The notes below the pieces were generated by a model. It worked only from the letters and a program-made list of their open reading frames with translations. It searched no databases and was not told the DNA's origin. A stretch of 50,309 nucleotides of DNA, taken from the NCBI RefSeq assembly GCF_000003605.2, contig NW_003134348.1:444811-495119 (forward strand), written 5' to 3'. Below are positions 25,401 through 34,400 of this stretch, in pieces. A program made the translations under genes and the position numbers. Source of the DNA: Saccoglossus kowalevskii. Taxonomy: Eukaryota > Hemichordata > Enteropneusta > Harrimaniidae. Position 1 is the stretch's first letter; each line of letters starts with the position of its first letter.

Positions 25401-27584
25401 GTATTCCAAAACTTACTACATCAACAATTTATTAAAACACATGAAAAGCACATTATTTAAAGCGCGGTAAGTCGTCGCGCTGCGCATGTTCGACATTTGT
25501 GTTGATAAATATTGATTTTCCCACAATCCAATGCGCTCTTCAAATGGAAATCACAAGTATGAGGTTTGACCTGGGCGCGACTATCACTGATTACCGCCGG
25601 TGACTCCGTCGATACCTTCCAATCACATGAAAATTACTTAATTAAAGCTTGGAAACGTGTCAGCTCGTACTCGATGATCTGCGCAACTGTCAAAGTCGCC
25701 ATCTTTGTTTATATGAGACCCACATATCTCGCACATGCGCAGCGCGACGACTACCGCGCTTTAATAAATTGTGAGAAGTGAAATAAGAGTTGGAATTTGA
25801 TGCCTGAACACTGAACATAACGCCTTGTGAATACATGTATATTAAAGAGCGGTGGTCGTCACGCAGCGCGTGTTCGAATTTCATGTAAACAAAAGTTGTA
25901 TTTTATACGCGTTGATTACGTCGCTATGAACCCCATGTCGAATCTGACGCGGCGCGACGACCACTGCTCTTTAAAAAGAAAATAAATGCATGAAATTCAA
26001 GTGCCTGCGATTTGAAAGTTTACAAACAATTAATACTAGTATTTGTTTATGTTTGTTTGTTTGTTTGCAGCTACACTGCATGTGTACACGAGGTCGATAG
26101 TGAAGAATGTAAGTCAGCGGAGGGGCTCGACATTTATAATGGTGGCGCCTACACTACCATATGGCATCCCATAACTCCTGGAACGGAGGTACACTATCTG
26201 TAAAAAGGCGACAAAATCTAACAATAATTTGTAGTTGTCTTTTTACTAAATACGATAGCACATGCGATAATGCTTTATATATGGAAAACAAAATAACAGA
26301 ATGCCTCTCTTGTTTTCTGTTTTCTGTTATCAGGAGAATGGTGTAATTATGGACGAACACGAAACTGTGCCGGCCAACGCTGTGCCTATGCTATGGCAGA
26401 TTCCTCAATACTTACTGATCACGACTGGAGAGGTCATGTTTTCTATTACTGGTCTAGAATTCTCATATGCGCAGGTGAGTCATCTCATTATTTTGCATGA
26501 ATAAGTTGTTTGGTAAACTATTGCATTACGTTGTTTTGCTCGAAGTTGTAATATGATAAAATCAACTAAAACTGGGATCACAGACAGTTGGGAATATTGG
26601 GAGTTAAAGGAGGGGTGTTAAAATCAAAACTAAGTATTTAGTAAAAGGAATTGAGCCCCAAGCGACGACAACAACGCACGCTAAAAACGCAAAGACTCAT
26701 GGGTATAGATCTGCCGCATGCGCAGGTGACAAGTTCCCCGCTTTAATAGTGTGATGTTCAAACTGTCTGAATTTTAAAAACATACGAACCTGCATCAATA
26801 CATAAAAGCACCATACCGCGCCGTGTTCGATATGGCTCCCACTGCTCTCCAAAACTCAATAGGACGCCATGTTTACTATCGTGGGACCAGTTACACACGA
26901 ATATCAATGAATATTTGCCATTCATATTGTATGTTTCTTTCCTTCTCTCACTAGGCCCCGGCCTCTATGAAATCGACACTACAAGCTTTCTGGCTTCTGA
27001 CCGTCGCTGGCGGAAATTTACTCGTAATTATTCAGACCTCCGTAGTTTCCCCCAGGAGTATGGTAAGTACGGTGGCCACCATCGCACACTGTGACCCTCA
27101 TCAGACCATCAAAACGTACATCACATATACACTCTCACCAACACTAATCATATTTGCTGGAAGCGGTGTTTCATTCATTCATTCATTCATATAAGGAGGA
27201 AAGTAGTGTAGCTCTCATTTTATCTCATTTATTTTAGTAAAAATGCTTGTATTCCATGAAGTTTTATTAAATGTCAGTGCTACCAAATATTTCGAATACA
27301 AGTGCATTGTAGATATGGTGTTCGTCTGAAACATATTATGCTACACTGTTGCAATGAGTATATTTCGTCATGATTTTGTTTGATATAATATCTTGATATG
27401 GTCCATGATGTATCGTACAATAAAAAACGGTTTGGTTGCAAACATTTTCGTAGATAATACATACGTTTACGCAAAGGCAAATCCGGGACGAATTCGCATG
27501 CGCTTTTTTCAGTAATTACGTACGCTAAATAGACAAAATGAATGCGACTATGATCACCATTAATTAATTAATTTATTTATTAAT

Positions 27585-27679
<95 letters not shown>

Positions 27680-28268
27680 TTTTAAAAAAATGTTGTAGTC
27701 ATTTCTTTTTATTGTTACTCCAGTTTCCCACCGAAAACGTGATTTAAATAATTATGTTCATTTTCACCGATTACAACATGTAGCATGTAGCACCTTCTCA
27801 AGACCGAAGGCTGAACTTTAGGTTGACCCCTTTTCAGAAAAGTTACTAAAATAATGACTCTATACTGGAGAAACACACTCCTATCAATGTACTTTCCTAA
27901 TAGAAGTGGCCTCTTGAGTTACATTCGTAATCATCCGCAACATCAGGAGCATGCAACAGTCATTTTGTTTTGCATAGCTTATATTACCCATTGATAATCG
28001 TAATTTCTAACCCATTTTTCAGCACGTCGACTTCTTTATTTTTGCAACCTTGATGATGATCGTAGCTGTGATATACGTTGGAATGTCGTACTGGTACACG
28101 TACATAGAACCAAGTGACTATATATTGGAGGACGAAGAAGAAGACGACGAGAAGAAGGAGCCAATCGATGGGGATGATAGATCATCCAACAGTTCATTAC
28201 CTGAAAAAGAAAACTCTCTTGGAATGACAAATATGGCAATGGATAAATCAGATTCAGATTCAGACTAA
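10400..28268 (+). CDS. SLC15A1-like: SLC15-a: proton-coupled oligopeptide transporter, PepT1/PepT2-like (20 exons)
   Basis: This gene predicts a 794-residue plasma-membrane symporter that imports di- and tripeptides with protons. Coding exons: 10400-10493, 15372-15439, 16163-16244, 16602-16743, 17013-17105, 17399-17498, 17981-18149, 18363-18451, 18574-18660, 18833-18967, 19249-19281, 20082-20252, 20974-21105, 21861-22028, 24835-24881, 25226-25387, 26071-26188, 26334-26474, 26955-27062, 28023-28268. All introns are GT-AG and the frame stays open throughout. Family marks: ExxERY with E70, E73 and R74 in TM1; YH at 103-104 (human PepT1 H57); IGTGGIKPCVAAFGGDQF at 172-189 in TM4; FWALFDQQGSRWTLQ at 331-345 in TM7; GLEFSYAQ at 670-677 with E672 (human E595). 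A large extracellular loop (about 420-640) sits between TM9 and TM10, typical of animal PepTs. H320 stands where mammalian PepT1 has Arg282; its partner aspartate is kept as D379. The start is the first in-frame ATG after TAA 10346-10348, with G at -3 and +4. The C-tail is highly acidic. Whether it is closer to SLC15A1 or SLC15A2 is undecided. Confidence 0.95.
10494..15371 (+). other. SLC15-a intron 1 (4.9 kb)
   Basis: The intron holds an 11-base C run at 10848-10858, a 56-bp tandem duplication at 12201-12312, and otherwise unremarkable A+T-rich sequence. No nested gene was recognised on either strand. It parallels the equally long intron 1 of SLC15-b. Confidence 0.8.
12198..12312. repeat. 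56-bp tandem duplication
   Basis: The unit starting catgttcgcggagggatacc is followed 56 bases later by a copy with only two visible substitutions (gaaacaa/gaagcaa and atctgaa/atcagaa). The near identity points to a recent event. Confidence 0.9.
15372..15439 (+). CDS. SLC15-a exon 2
   Basis: The acceptor is tttctctag and the donor tcg|gtaagg. It encodes an acidic cytosolic N-terminal piece (DSVSDLSSVAEVIEDMEGEK) and closes in phase 0. The homologous exon of SLC15-b is also acidic but shares almost no residues apart from the ending A-S. Confidence 0.85.
16163..16244 (+). CDS. SLC15-a exon 3 (TM1, ExxERY)
   Basis: It encodes CSERYPKQIYFILG and MEFCERYCYYGMK, the TM1 proton-coupling motif of POT transporters. 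It ends in phase 1 at AAAG|gtaggt. Its length of 82 nt equals that of SLC15-b exon 3. Confidence 0.97.
16602..16743 (+). CDS. SLC15-a exon 4 (TM1 end, TM2)
   Basis: It encodes AILILYFTEVLLMSDN, then TLYHTFAMLCYLTPIGG and AMLSDGFWGKYK. It contains the Tyr-His pair of TM2 that in human PepT1 (Y56, H57) is essential for proton coupling. The donor is CAA|gtaagt. Confidence 0.97.
17013..17105 (+). CDS. SLC15-a exon 5 (TM3)
   Basis: The acceptor follows a T-rich tract (tttttttccag). It encodes TM3 (RLAWVYLLGCVLLSLSSIQ) and the short extracellular stretch after it. The donor is gtaagt, phase 2. Confidence 0.95.
17399..17498 (+). CDS. SLC15-a exon 6 (TM4 signature)
   Basis: It encodes GGCVFSLLLIAIGTGGIKPC and then VAAFGGDQFRPDQ, the PTR2-family signature around TM4. 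The equivalent exon of SLC15-b is lost in the run of N. Confidence 0.97.
17981..18149 (+). CDS. SLC15-a exon 7 (TM5 and TM6 start)
   Basis: It encodes TFFLIYYFAINCGSLLSTF (TM5) and LREDVQCFGGDCYPLAFGVP leading into TM6. N209 matches the conserved Asn of the INAGSLLS motif. It ends in phase 1 (ATA A|gtatgt). Confidence 0.96.
18363..18451 (+). CDS. SLC15-a exon 8 (TM6 end)
   Basis: It encodes IFVCGRYTVGYIIHPGTGN and VVWEFCKAIG, the end of TM6 and the start of the central cytosolic loop. The donor is GGG|gtaata. Confidence 0.94.
18574..18660 (+). CDS. SLC15-a exon 9 (central cytosolic loop)
   Basis: It encodes 29 residues rich in Lys, Arg and Trp (YRKEWKGKYSHWIEWASD), matching the HWLDWA stretch of vertebrate PepTs. 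The acceptor tattttag was chosen because it keeps phase 0 and matches the length of SLC15-b exon 9. Confidence 0.92.
18833..18967 (+). CDS. SLC15-a exon 10 (TM7, substrate site)
   Basis: It encodes LDTKCVLHILIMY followed by IPLPMFWALFDQQGSRWTLQ. W332 aligns with human W294. H320 occupies the human Arg282 position, 12 residues before that Trp. Confidence 0.96.
19121..19204. repeat. (ATTCT)n microsatellite in SLC15-a intron 10
   Basis: About thirteen near-perfect ATTCT pentamers run from 19133, preceded by degenerate attcaattca units. The array ends 44 bases before the acceptor of the 33-nt exon 11. Confidence 0.95.
19249..19281 (+). CDS. SLC15-a exon 11 (33-nt micro-exon)
   Basis: It encodes GNISMKPDQMQ, the loop between TM7 and TM8 (human PDQMQ). 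The acceptor is tattccag and the donor gtaagt. NIS is a potential N-glycosylation sequon on the outer side. Confidence 0.92.
20082..20252 (+). CDS. SLC15-a exon 12 (TM8 and TM9)
   Basis: It encodes MNPLFILLLIPIFDNCIYPL (TM8, with D379 equal to human D341) and WGMFFAGFAFYCAGLLQI (TM9). The donor is AAC|gtaggt, phase 0. Confidence 0.96.
20974..21105 (+). CDS. SLC15-a exon 13 (extracellular domain)
   Basis: It encodes the start of the large extracellular loop (TPCIIEESGQTGMIVFNAAS, then an NIS sequon). It is 6 nt longer than the matching exon of SLC15-b, which shares the pattern PC-(6-7)-G-x-TG-(4)-NAA. Confidence 0.92.
21276..21390. mobile_element. TTAA-flanked MITE family 1, short form (degenerate), in intron 13
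   Basis: The left end ttaaagtggcatggtcgtcg and the right end gacggctctacctggtttaa are degraded versions of the family's TTAAAGGGCGGTGGTCGTCG ends. The interior shares caaatttcgtgtaaacaaac and tacgtcgctatggg with the copies at 25842 and 46803. Confidence 0.75.
21861..22028 (+). CDS. SLC15-a exon 14 (extracellular domain)
   Basis: It encodes NSDHIETTPGIFQISVSSD and later VDCSSNRLIVADFEDADGA. The acceptor ttaaaag at 21860 was chosen over the later attcag because only it keeps phase 0. Similarity to SLC15-b exon 14 is weak, and that exon is 15 nt longer. The pair of introns flanking it are phase 0. Confidence 0.85.
22029..24834 (+). other. SLC15-a intron 14, filled by a minisatellite
   Basis: At 2806 bp this intron is about nineteen times longer than the homologous 145-bp intron of SLC15-b (43132-43276). 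Almost all the difference is the 33-bp repeat array. Reading through from exon 14 meets TAA within 16 codons, so the repeat is not an in-frame exon extension. Confidence 0.9.
22290..24763. repeat. 33-bp minisatellite, about 70 units, with higher-order structure
   Basis: The basic unit is tatgaatacaaccatatcgg plus tttgcaatctgcg (33 bp). Units before 22420 are strongly diverged; from there to 24763 they are clean. Some units lack 4 bp (caatctacgaatacaacc) and are 29 bp. These short units recur at 22654, 22782, 22918, 23079, 23273 and 23401, at intervals of 128, 136, 161, 194 and 128. In the right half the variant TCGATTT recurs exactly every 165 bp (23917, 24082, 24247, 24412). Because the unit is a multiple of three and free of stops in five of six frames, long spurious open frames appear; they should not be called genes. 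Confidence 0.97.
24835..24881 (+). CDS. SLC15-a exon 15 (extracellular domain)
   Basis: It encodes VPDKYEKPDNGMVFA, nearly the same as VPDKYDKPDRGMVFA of SLC15-b. This makes it the best conserved piece of the extracellular loop and confirms that the minisatellite is spliced out. It is 47 nt long and ends in phase 2. Confidence 0.94.
25226..25387 (+). CDS. SLC15-a exon 16 (extracellular domain)
   Basis: It encodes YVFTLVLGDGDLLVDLDSED, then an NAT sequon, then a segment ending EFRVTTWLEIEPG. SLC15-b has the same ending pattern (QFRITEWDEYEPG) but is 21 nt shorter. The donor is gtaatt. Confidence 0.92.
25457..25764. mobile_element. TTAA-flanked MITE family 1, long form, in intron 16
   Basis: This 308-bp element has matching ends: ttaaagcgcggtaagtcgtc on the left and gacgactaccgcgctttaa on the right. 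Both extend inward through the same gcgcatgt. The interior (reverse complement) matches the element at 32179-32477, including the stretch around gcccaggtcaaacctcat and gcgcattggatt. There is no coding capacity. Confidence 0.85.
25842..25974. mobile_element. TTAA-flanked MITE family 1, short form, in intron 16
   Basis: This 133-bp element has ends ttaaagagcggtggtcgtca and cgcgacgaccactgctctttaa. The interior carries gtgttcgaatttcatgtaaac and ttgattacgtcgctatgaa. It is 77 bp from the long-form copy at 25457-25764, making a close pair. Confidence 0.88.
26071..26188 (+). CDS. SLC15-a exon 17 (extracellular domain)
   Basis: It encodes YTACVHEVDSEECKSAEGLD and then IYNGGAYTTIWHPITPGTE. The true donor gtacac is weak. 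A stronger-looking gtaagt lies inside the exon at 26109, but using it would shift the frame, and SLC15-b supports the longer exon. Confidence 0.9.
26334..26474 (+). CDS. SLC15-a exon 18 (end of loop, TM10)
   Basis: It encodes HETVPANAVPMLWQIPQYLL and TTGEVMFSITGLEFSYAQ, the highly conserved TM10. E672 corresponds to human PepT1 E595, which contacts the N-terminus of the peptide substrate. Confidence 0.97.
26658..26746. mobile_element. TTAA-associated repeat family 2, copy 1 (intron 18, reverse)
   Basis: In reverse complement it reads ttaaagcggggaacttgtca, then cctgcgcatgcg, gagtctttgcg and gttgttgtcgtcgcttgg. The same order of blocks occurs at 42583-42705. The end resembles family 1 (TTAAAG and a GC run) but the interior differs. 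Only one terminus is clear. Confidence 0.65.
26955..27062 (+). CDS. SLC15-a exon 19 (TM11)
   Basis: It encodes APASMKSTLQAFWLLTVAGG and NLLVIIQTSVVSPRSM. APS-MKS-LQA-WLLTVAVGN is the usual TM10-TM11 junction in PepTs. It is 108 nt long, the same as in SLC15-b. Confidence 0.96.
27561..27683. repeat. (TTTA)n microsatellite in SLC15-a intron 19
   Basis: About thirty nearly perfect ATTT tetramers, started by taattaattaa and ended by an A run. It is absent from intron 19 of SLC15-b. Confidence 0.95.
28023..28268 (+). CDS. SLC15-a exon 20 (TM12 and C-terminal tail)
   Basis: It encodes TM12 (FFIFATLMMIVAVIYVGMS), the conserved YTYIEPSDYI, and an acidic Ser-rich tail (LEDEEEDDEKKEP ... KSDSDSD) that ends at TAA 28266-28268. 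The tail has several casein-kinase-2-like acidic serine sites and no obvious class I PDZ ligand. Confidence 0.96.
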   Translation, partial: HVDFFIFATLMMIVAVIYVGMSYWYTYIEPSDYILEDEEEDDEKKEPIDGDDRSSNSSLPEKENSLGMTNMAMDKSDSDSD

Positions 28269-28294
28269 TACATCATTGATAGTCAGTGGTGATA

Positions 28295-28898
28295 AATAAA
28301 GGGGTACTGAATAGTATATACCCGAAACACTTCGCGGTGCCAAACATTGTTTTCAATTAAAGCTATGAAGAGTATTGCGACGTATGACTATTATATAATG
28401 CATTACATCAGAACAACATCTATGCTACTAATGACAATGTCTGTTCTGTGCTTCATCTAAGATTTACCTAACCAACAGCCTCGGTTTTACTTTAAATGCT
28501 GTGTTAACTCTCAGAATTATGTCATTTTTACGATATTCATGATTCCAATGTAACTCGGAAAATGTGTTAAATCATTGAGCATTTAATTTTACTGTGCATA
28601 AATGCCTGAATGTGTTGGCAATGATTGTTTACGTAATTAATGATATTTTTAAAGTGAGTCGCTATTTTTGTCTTTGGGGTGTGTTTTCTTATGGGTAGAC
28701 AATTCTTCATAAATTAGAGTTTATAATTTCCTGGTGTTAAATGTATCTAGTTCTTAGGGTTTTAAGTAATTTGCGCTATGTTAACCGTATTATGGTCTTT
28801 ATTGTTTTATATTCTTGTGTCATATTGGTGAGCGCGTGTCACATTATGACTGGTAATATCGTCAAACTGTATTCTATACCTCTTCATTAAAAAATAAA
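28295..28898 (+). promoter_or_regulatory. Candidate polyadenylation signals of SLC15-a
   Basis: AATAAA occurs at 28295-28300, only 27 bases after the stop, and again at 28893-28898 (attaaaaaataaaag). The second gives a more usual 3' untranslated length of about 0.6 kb. The sequence cannot tell which is used. Confidence 0.4.
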
Positions 28899-29543
28899 AG
28901 AAACATATTTTTAATTCATGTGACAAGTGTTTTGCTGTCTTATCGTTGCGGTAGTCTGGTTTAGGAATTGGAGAAAGATTGTTAATTGTTTTATTTGTTT
29001 TTAAATAAAATCAAAAACTGGAGTGAAAAACGAATGAAAAATGTTTTTATTCAATCTGATTGAAGAATTGATTTACGCAGAAAAAGTAAAACACGATCTT
29101 CTTAATTACAACAAATAAAGTCACATATGAAAGGAACTTCATGTAACAGTAAACAAAATAGGTCGCGTGTAAATATCTTTCCGTTTGAACAGTTTGTTAT
29201 ACATGTAGTAGATAAAGCGTGATCTCACGTGTCAATTTCATATCTATCCATTTCGAGCCCACCCTCGTACATCAGAAAACTTAAATCGGAACTTGTCACT
29301 AGATATCCTTCACTTTTACCATATAGTTTTATGTTAAGCTGTTTGCTTACAAAATCCAAAAAATAAACTATTGTTCACGCAAATTACGTGCCACTCTTAT
29401 GAAATCAAATCAGCGATTTTTGAGTCATTCATCATACGTCATAACTCAAAATACATATAATGAAAAATGCAATAATCATTTTGTAGTTATAAGATAGGTC
29501 CTCATGGTTGTCCCAATTTATTGAAAAATTCGGACGAATACTA

Positions 29544-29960
29544 TTAATTTTTTGATAGGTATGCAGCGTACAACGTGTTAACGATATCAGACAGGTTTTC
29601 AAATAATGTTGAGATAATAAAAGAAAGTGACACCATAAACATTATAATGAAAAGGTAAACTAGTTTTGTTTTTAATTTATTTTTACTGTGACCACATTTT
29701 GACAAATGTTTTGTTGTATCAAAATATACGCCCTGTCCTAAATGACAACACTGCCCTGAAACGTCACTTCTAGGTTTGCACTCCTCTCTAAAGATGACAT
29801 TTTTTATCTCTAGCATCCCCAGATAACAACAAGCCTGGTTCCGACAATCAAGAGAAGTTGTTAAAAGCGTTTTCTTGTTTTCTTGTTCTCTTGTCTTGTT
29901 CTTAGTCGATGTACAGGATTGGCGAGAAATAATACGAGAATGATCGAACATTCCCGACAT
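29544..29960 (-). CDS. Unrecognised 138-codon open frame, Cys-rich with C-terminal membrane segment
   Basis: I do not recognise this protein. It is the longest non-repetitive open frame outside the transporter exons. Residues 39-89 hold seven cysteines including CC pairs at 44-45 and 71-72. Residues 100-120 (LVYLFIIMFMVSLSFIISTLF) would be a membrane helix. There is no signal peptide. Within it a possible exon (after ttctttag-like sequence, before cacagtaaaa) covers residues about 58-91 with a C-x9-CC-x16-C spacing, loosely like one TNF-receptor cysteine-rich repeat but lacking the usual third-position cysteine. It may be chance, a lone exon, or part of an unrelated gene. Confidence 0.25.
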   Translation of the reverse strand: MSGMFDHSRIISRQSCTSTKNKTREQENKKTLLTTSLDCRNQACCYLGMLEIKNVIFREECKPRSDVSGQCCHLGQGVYFDTTKHLSKCGHSKNKLKTKLVYLFIIMFMVSLSFIISTLFENLSDIVNTLYAAYLSKN

Positions 29961-30129
29961 TACTCATCAACAGTCGCTTTCTCCCATGTGTATCAGTATA
30001 TCTTGGCAACTAAACCGTTTTACGTCACACTATTTAGATGAAATATTTGTCTAAGGCAATTTGTTCATGCCCTCAGACGTTATTCACTGCGTAGTAGAAC
30101 TTTTAATATTCAGTTGCTCGGCATCTTCT

Positions 30130-30153
30130 GATGATTAAGCCTGGTTAATCATC
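30130..30153. promoter_or_regulatory. Perfect inverted repeat upstream of SLC15-b
   Basis: gatgattaa, a 6-base spacer (gcctgg), then ttaatcatc. It lies about 405 bases before the SLC15-b start codon. The right arm in context (ggttaatcatc) resembles a homeodomain half-site (HNF1- or PBX-like). Function is inferred only from position and symmetry. Confidence 0.3.
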
Positions 30154-30558
30154 GCCGACATTCGCTGACTATCAAAGTCGTATTCAATGTCAATGTTTGA
30201 GGTCACGAACTTCTGATATTAAAATGAACATCCCAGTAAATAAATACAATTATCAGTAGAAACATCCTCGACCGATAACACAAATAAAGTCTCTTGTCTT
30301 AAGGAGTTCTGTGCATTTTCTCTGCTCGTTCATGGTTGGTAAGAAGTGTAGTTAATACTGTCTGGAAACTCGCGAAGTTTCAACAATAAGAAAACGGATT
30401 TTGGACATTTCTATCAAGTATTTATTATAAGTACTCAGTTTGGGACGAGGTTTGAAAATTATACACTTCTATGTTGTTTGAGATCGTCTTCATGTCCATA
30501 TAGTGTAAAATTGGTGTCTGCTGCAATAAAGACCTCGGAAAACCATTTGCTTTAAAAA

Positions 30559-30694
30559 ATGGCAAAAGAGAAAAAAGACTCGTGTCAGCAGGCAGATTTT
30601 CCAATGGAACCAACAAACATAACGGAAAATGGAAAGATGTCTGTCGGTGATGTGAAAGCAGTTAAGACAGCTGATGTTGTAGTGAATGAAAAAA
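30559..30694 (+). CDS. SLC15-b exon 1
   Basis: It encodes MAKEKKDSCQQADFPMEPT, an NIT tripeptide, and a Val-rich end (KTADVVVNEK). It is 42 nt longer than exon 1 of SLC15-a but has the same end phase (1). This terminus is cytosolic, so NIT is not expected to be glycosylated. Confidence 0.85.
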
Positions 30695-31373
30695 GTAAGT
30701 AAACATGTCACTTTGTTAATACCGCGTTAAGAATATAAGCTGTGCGCTGTGTGGAACAATCTCTAATTTGACTAGAATTGATTCATGTATGTGAGATGTG
30801 TCAGCAGAGAGGAGAAGGGAGACGTAATGATAGATATAGAATGAGAACAGGTGATGAGAGAAGAATTGAAAGCATGGAATATATGTTCCCTTTAGTTCGT
30901 TTTCCCTGTCACATAAAAACTGTAAAAAGATGGCGATACTGATGAAGACGATGTATGATTTTGCTTTAAAAAAATGTAATTTTTATATGTAAGACATTTT
31001 AGGTATGGCTCAACATTTCAATGATGCTTGACCTGTTTGTCGTAAAACTAATAACAACCCCGCCTTGTTTTGGATAATGCCGTTCATGGATCAATAACGT
31101 GGCCGTTCAGTGCTACAGGACACGTGCGGTGCATTGTGGGTCATGCGTGTCTTCTTCATTCAACAACCACTGTATATATCGAACTTCGGATATTTTCGTC
31201 TCATTAAAAACTATAACCAACAAATCGATTTAAAACTAATTTTAAAATAATAAACTATTCATATGAAGATGGTGGTGTTTGGTAATTAAAGGACAACCTT
31301 GAAAATAACTTTTTCGATTAGTTGCTACTGTCAACGTTGGTTTTGATTTCCATTATCAAATCAGCTTTTCACG

Positions 31374-31406
<33 letters not shown>

Positions 31407-34400
31407 CATATTCCAAATACTTTTTCATTTAGTTTCCAAATGCCACAGGAATTCTAAAGATTAATTCCTTACAACATCCGGGTATTTATGAGTTGATTTA
31501 AACACAACAACGTCTTGTCTGACCTATATAACATTTCCCGCCAATTAGTGTTGAGAGACGCCGTCAGCTGTATACTTGTGTATTGGCCTTGGCGGGCAAT
31601 ATCGCCTACACGCATTGTCCAACAGGAGCTAGTTACTATATACAGGGTCCAAATAGCAGATACGTACGTATATTTGACACACATAGATGGAGTTTATATT
31701 TAAACAACGCGTTCCTTTCTTATCGAACTAAAAAAAATGAGCACCTGAGATAAGAAAAACGCCACAGTTACTCCGACCTAACTTTACAGTTCAGATTATA
31801 GATATGATAAGTCATGTGACTGGCAACATATGTCGATTTCAAGCCTTTCCGTTTATTACATGTGATGAACTCCCTATCTTTACTTCCACTACAACCGCCT
31901 GATAACGGGGACATCATCGGATAAAACAATGAGCGTAGATGGGGCCTCCAATGGGATGTGCTGATTGTACAACTGATTTTCCAATTGTGTTATCCCACAA
32001 ACTTGGCGTTACAAGAACGCGTCTTAAACACATAGGCATATAGGTATTGTATTAAAAGTACGTACGAGTAATCCAACGCGCATGCCCATTTGCTTATTTC
32101 ATTGATTATTGGACTGACACGTGTCCGTGGCCAAAATAAACTGTATAGTTCACAACAATTCACAAGCTGGAGAAATGATTAAAGGGAGGTGGTCGTCGCG
32201 CTACACATGAGGGAGATATGGGTCTCATATAAACAAAGATGGCGACTTTCATTGTTGCGCAGAATATATACACACTGTGACGTTACCAAGCTTTAATTAG
32301 GTATTATAGGTGATTGGAGTGTATCGAGGGAGTCGGGCGTTAATTAGTGCAAGTCCCGCCCAGGTCAAACCTCATAATTAGAACATCCGTCAGAGCAGCG
32401 CATTGGATTTTGGGAAAAAGCAATGTTTTTCAAAACAAATGTCACCAATGCGCGGCGTGACGACCACCACCCTTTAAAATACAATATCGGACACAATATT
32501 GGGAAACTATTCAACACTATTTGTATTGAATCTTTAAGGAAAATAGCAACATCAAGTTGTAGTTGTTTGTGGACGTTAATAGTGAATGTCCATGTCATCT
32601 AGACCTTCACAAGGTCGTAGCGTGAATGACCTAAATTGGGTTTACTGGACTCAGTGTTGAGACAATGGGGTTCAATGTTCACTGGTAACTATTCCTACTT
32701 GGCGCAAAGGTCAACATGACAGCCCTGTCTAAACCCAGCGTCACTCGTGTAAGTGTCGATCACAAGGGCACTGGTCAATGCATATGGGGTTAAGAAAAGA
32801 ACGATGGCGTCTTCTGTACGGAGGAATATTCTCCAAAAATACATAATTAGGAAAAACACTTTCTAAATTGGCCACATAAACATTTAGCAAATTTGATCAG
32901 CAGAATCTAAAAAATACCTATAATTTAGTTCAAAACATTCAAAGACAGGAAGACCTTATTTGATGATGGACATTAATTTTGTTCTTGAGTGCCCCATACT
33001 AGACAAGCGCCACTTTCCCAGGAGTTCCACACTTACACTCCACACCATTCTACTACAGGTTCGATATGAGAACGATGCACCTGTTCAATCTCTATCTCTT
33101 ATCATGATTAATTATAGCTAAGGAATTAACATATCAGAGAGGGTCTTAGTACTATGTCGATAGCTCACGGGATGTGACAGAAACAGTATGAGGGAGACTA
33201 ACAACGACACAGTGGAAAGGGCTGCATTTACTATGAATGATCACTAATCAATTCGACTCAGCACCCATCACATCAGATTTAAAGGGCGTCGTCGCGCCGC
33301 ACCGTGATCGACATGGGACTCATAGCGACGTATACAACGCGTGTAAAATAAAATGTTTATTTACATGAAATTCAAACACGTGATGTGCGGATACCATCAG
33401 ACTATAACAGTCAGCTCAAAAATAAAAACTTTGTTATGATACTGTTATATGTAATACACTATCTTCGGAAAAAAAGTGATGTCGATATATAAGTAACATC
33501 CCGTTCGTGTTGTAGACACACATGCGGGGGGGGGGGGTGATCGCGTAACTCGTTGTAACAGCGATGTTTCATTGCGCTTCTGTCGATGTACATCACACAC
33601 ATAACTCACGATGGTCTAAGTAGATGAGAAACGAACATTCACTGTTTAAACTACTGTTCAAAACGTCAGTGCTGTCATGTTCAGTGTGGGTCCCATGTTA
33701 CATTTAAAGTGTGTGTAAGGTACGTTGTTTAGTTATACAATATTCAAACACGCTACATGATGACTTGACAAGTTCGTAAAAGGAAATATTAATATGTATT
33801 TTTTTTTCATATTAAAGTTAATATGTAACATTTTTCTATGTTTTTGTTATAGCTATACGTTCACAACAGACCATTAACAATGAATTCAGTATTGCCGGTA
33901 TTTCTCTGATAAAAAAAATCTGCATAATGAGTTAGATTAATTACGACACCATGCTATAAGGCTATACTATTAACACAGTCCTCAGTTTGTAAAGTCGCGT
34001 ATGAACGCAGTTTCCATGTGATAAGGCCAGTCACTCAGTGAGCACGTGATTTCTGGCGTACCATCACAATCTTGTTTGTAAATATGCAAATACGCACGTG
34101 GCCCTTATAAATCGTTGTCGTTCATCACTCTGTGGCGTACTCCATATTATACAAGATTTCGTCGTGCGAATTAGAACAAGATTCAAGTTCAAGACTCACA
34201 ATTGCCGCGAATGTCTTGTTTTATTGAAAATCTCAAAATTGGCAAACAGAGCTAATAATGGACAATTAAACTAAGTGTACAATCTAAAAAATACAACAAC
34301 CACTTATGCACATTAGTAATCTAACTAGTTAGAACAGGTTAACCAATTAGAGCAAGTTAAATATTAATTAGGTTAACCGGTCAGGCTGGATTATCGAATT

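Larger units (their letters stand above)
28899..30558. other. Spacer between the two transporter genes
   Basis: The spacer must hold the promoter and 5' leader of SLC15-b. The only notable items are a perfect 9-bp inverted repeat (30130-30153) and an open frame on the minus strand (29544-29960). The spacing from stop to next start is 2.3 kb. Confidence 0.6.
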
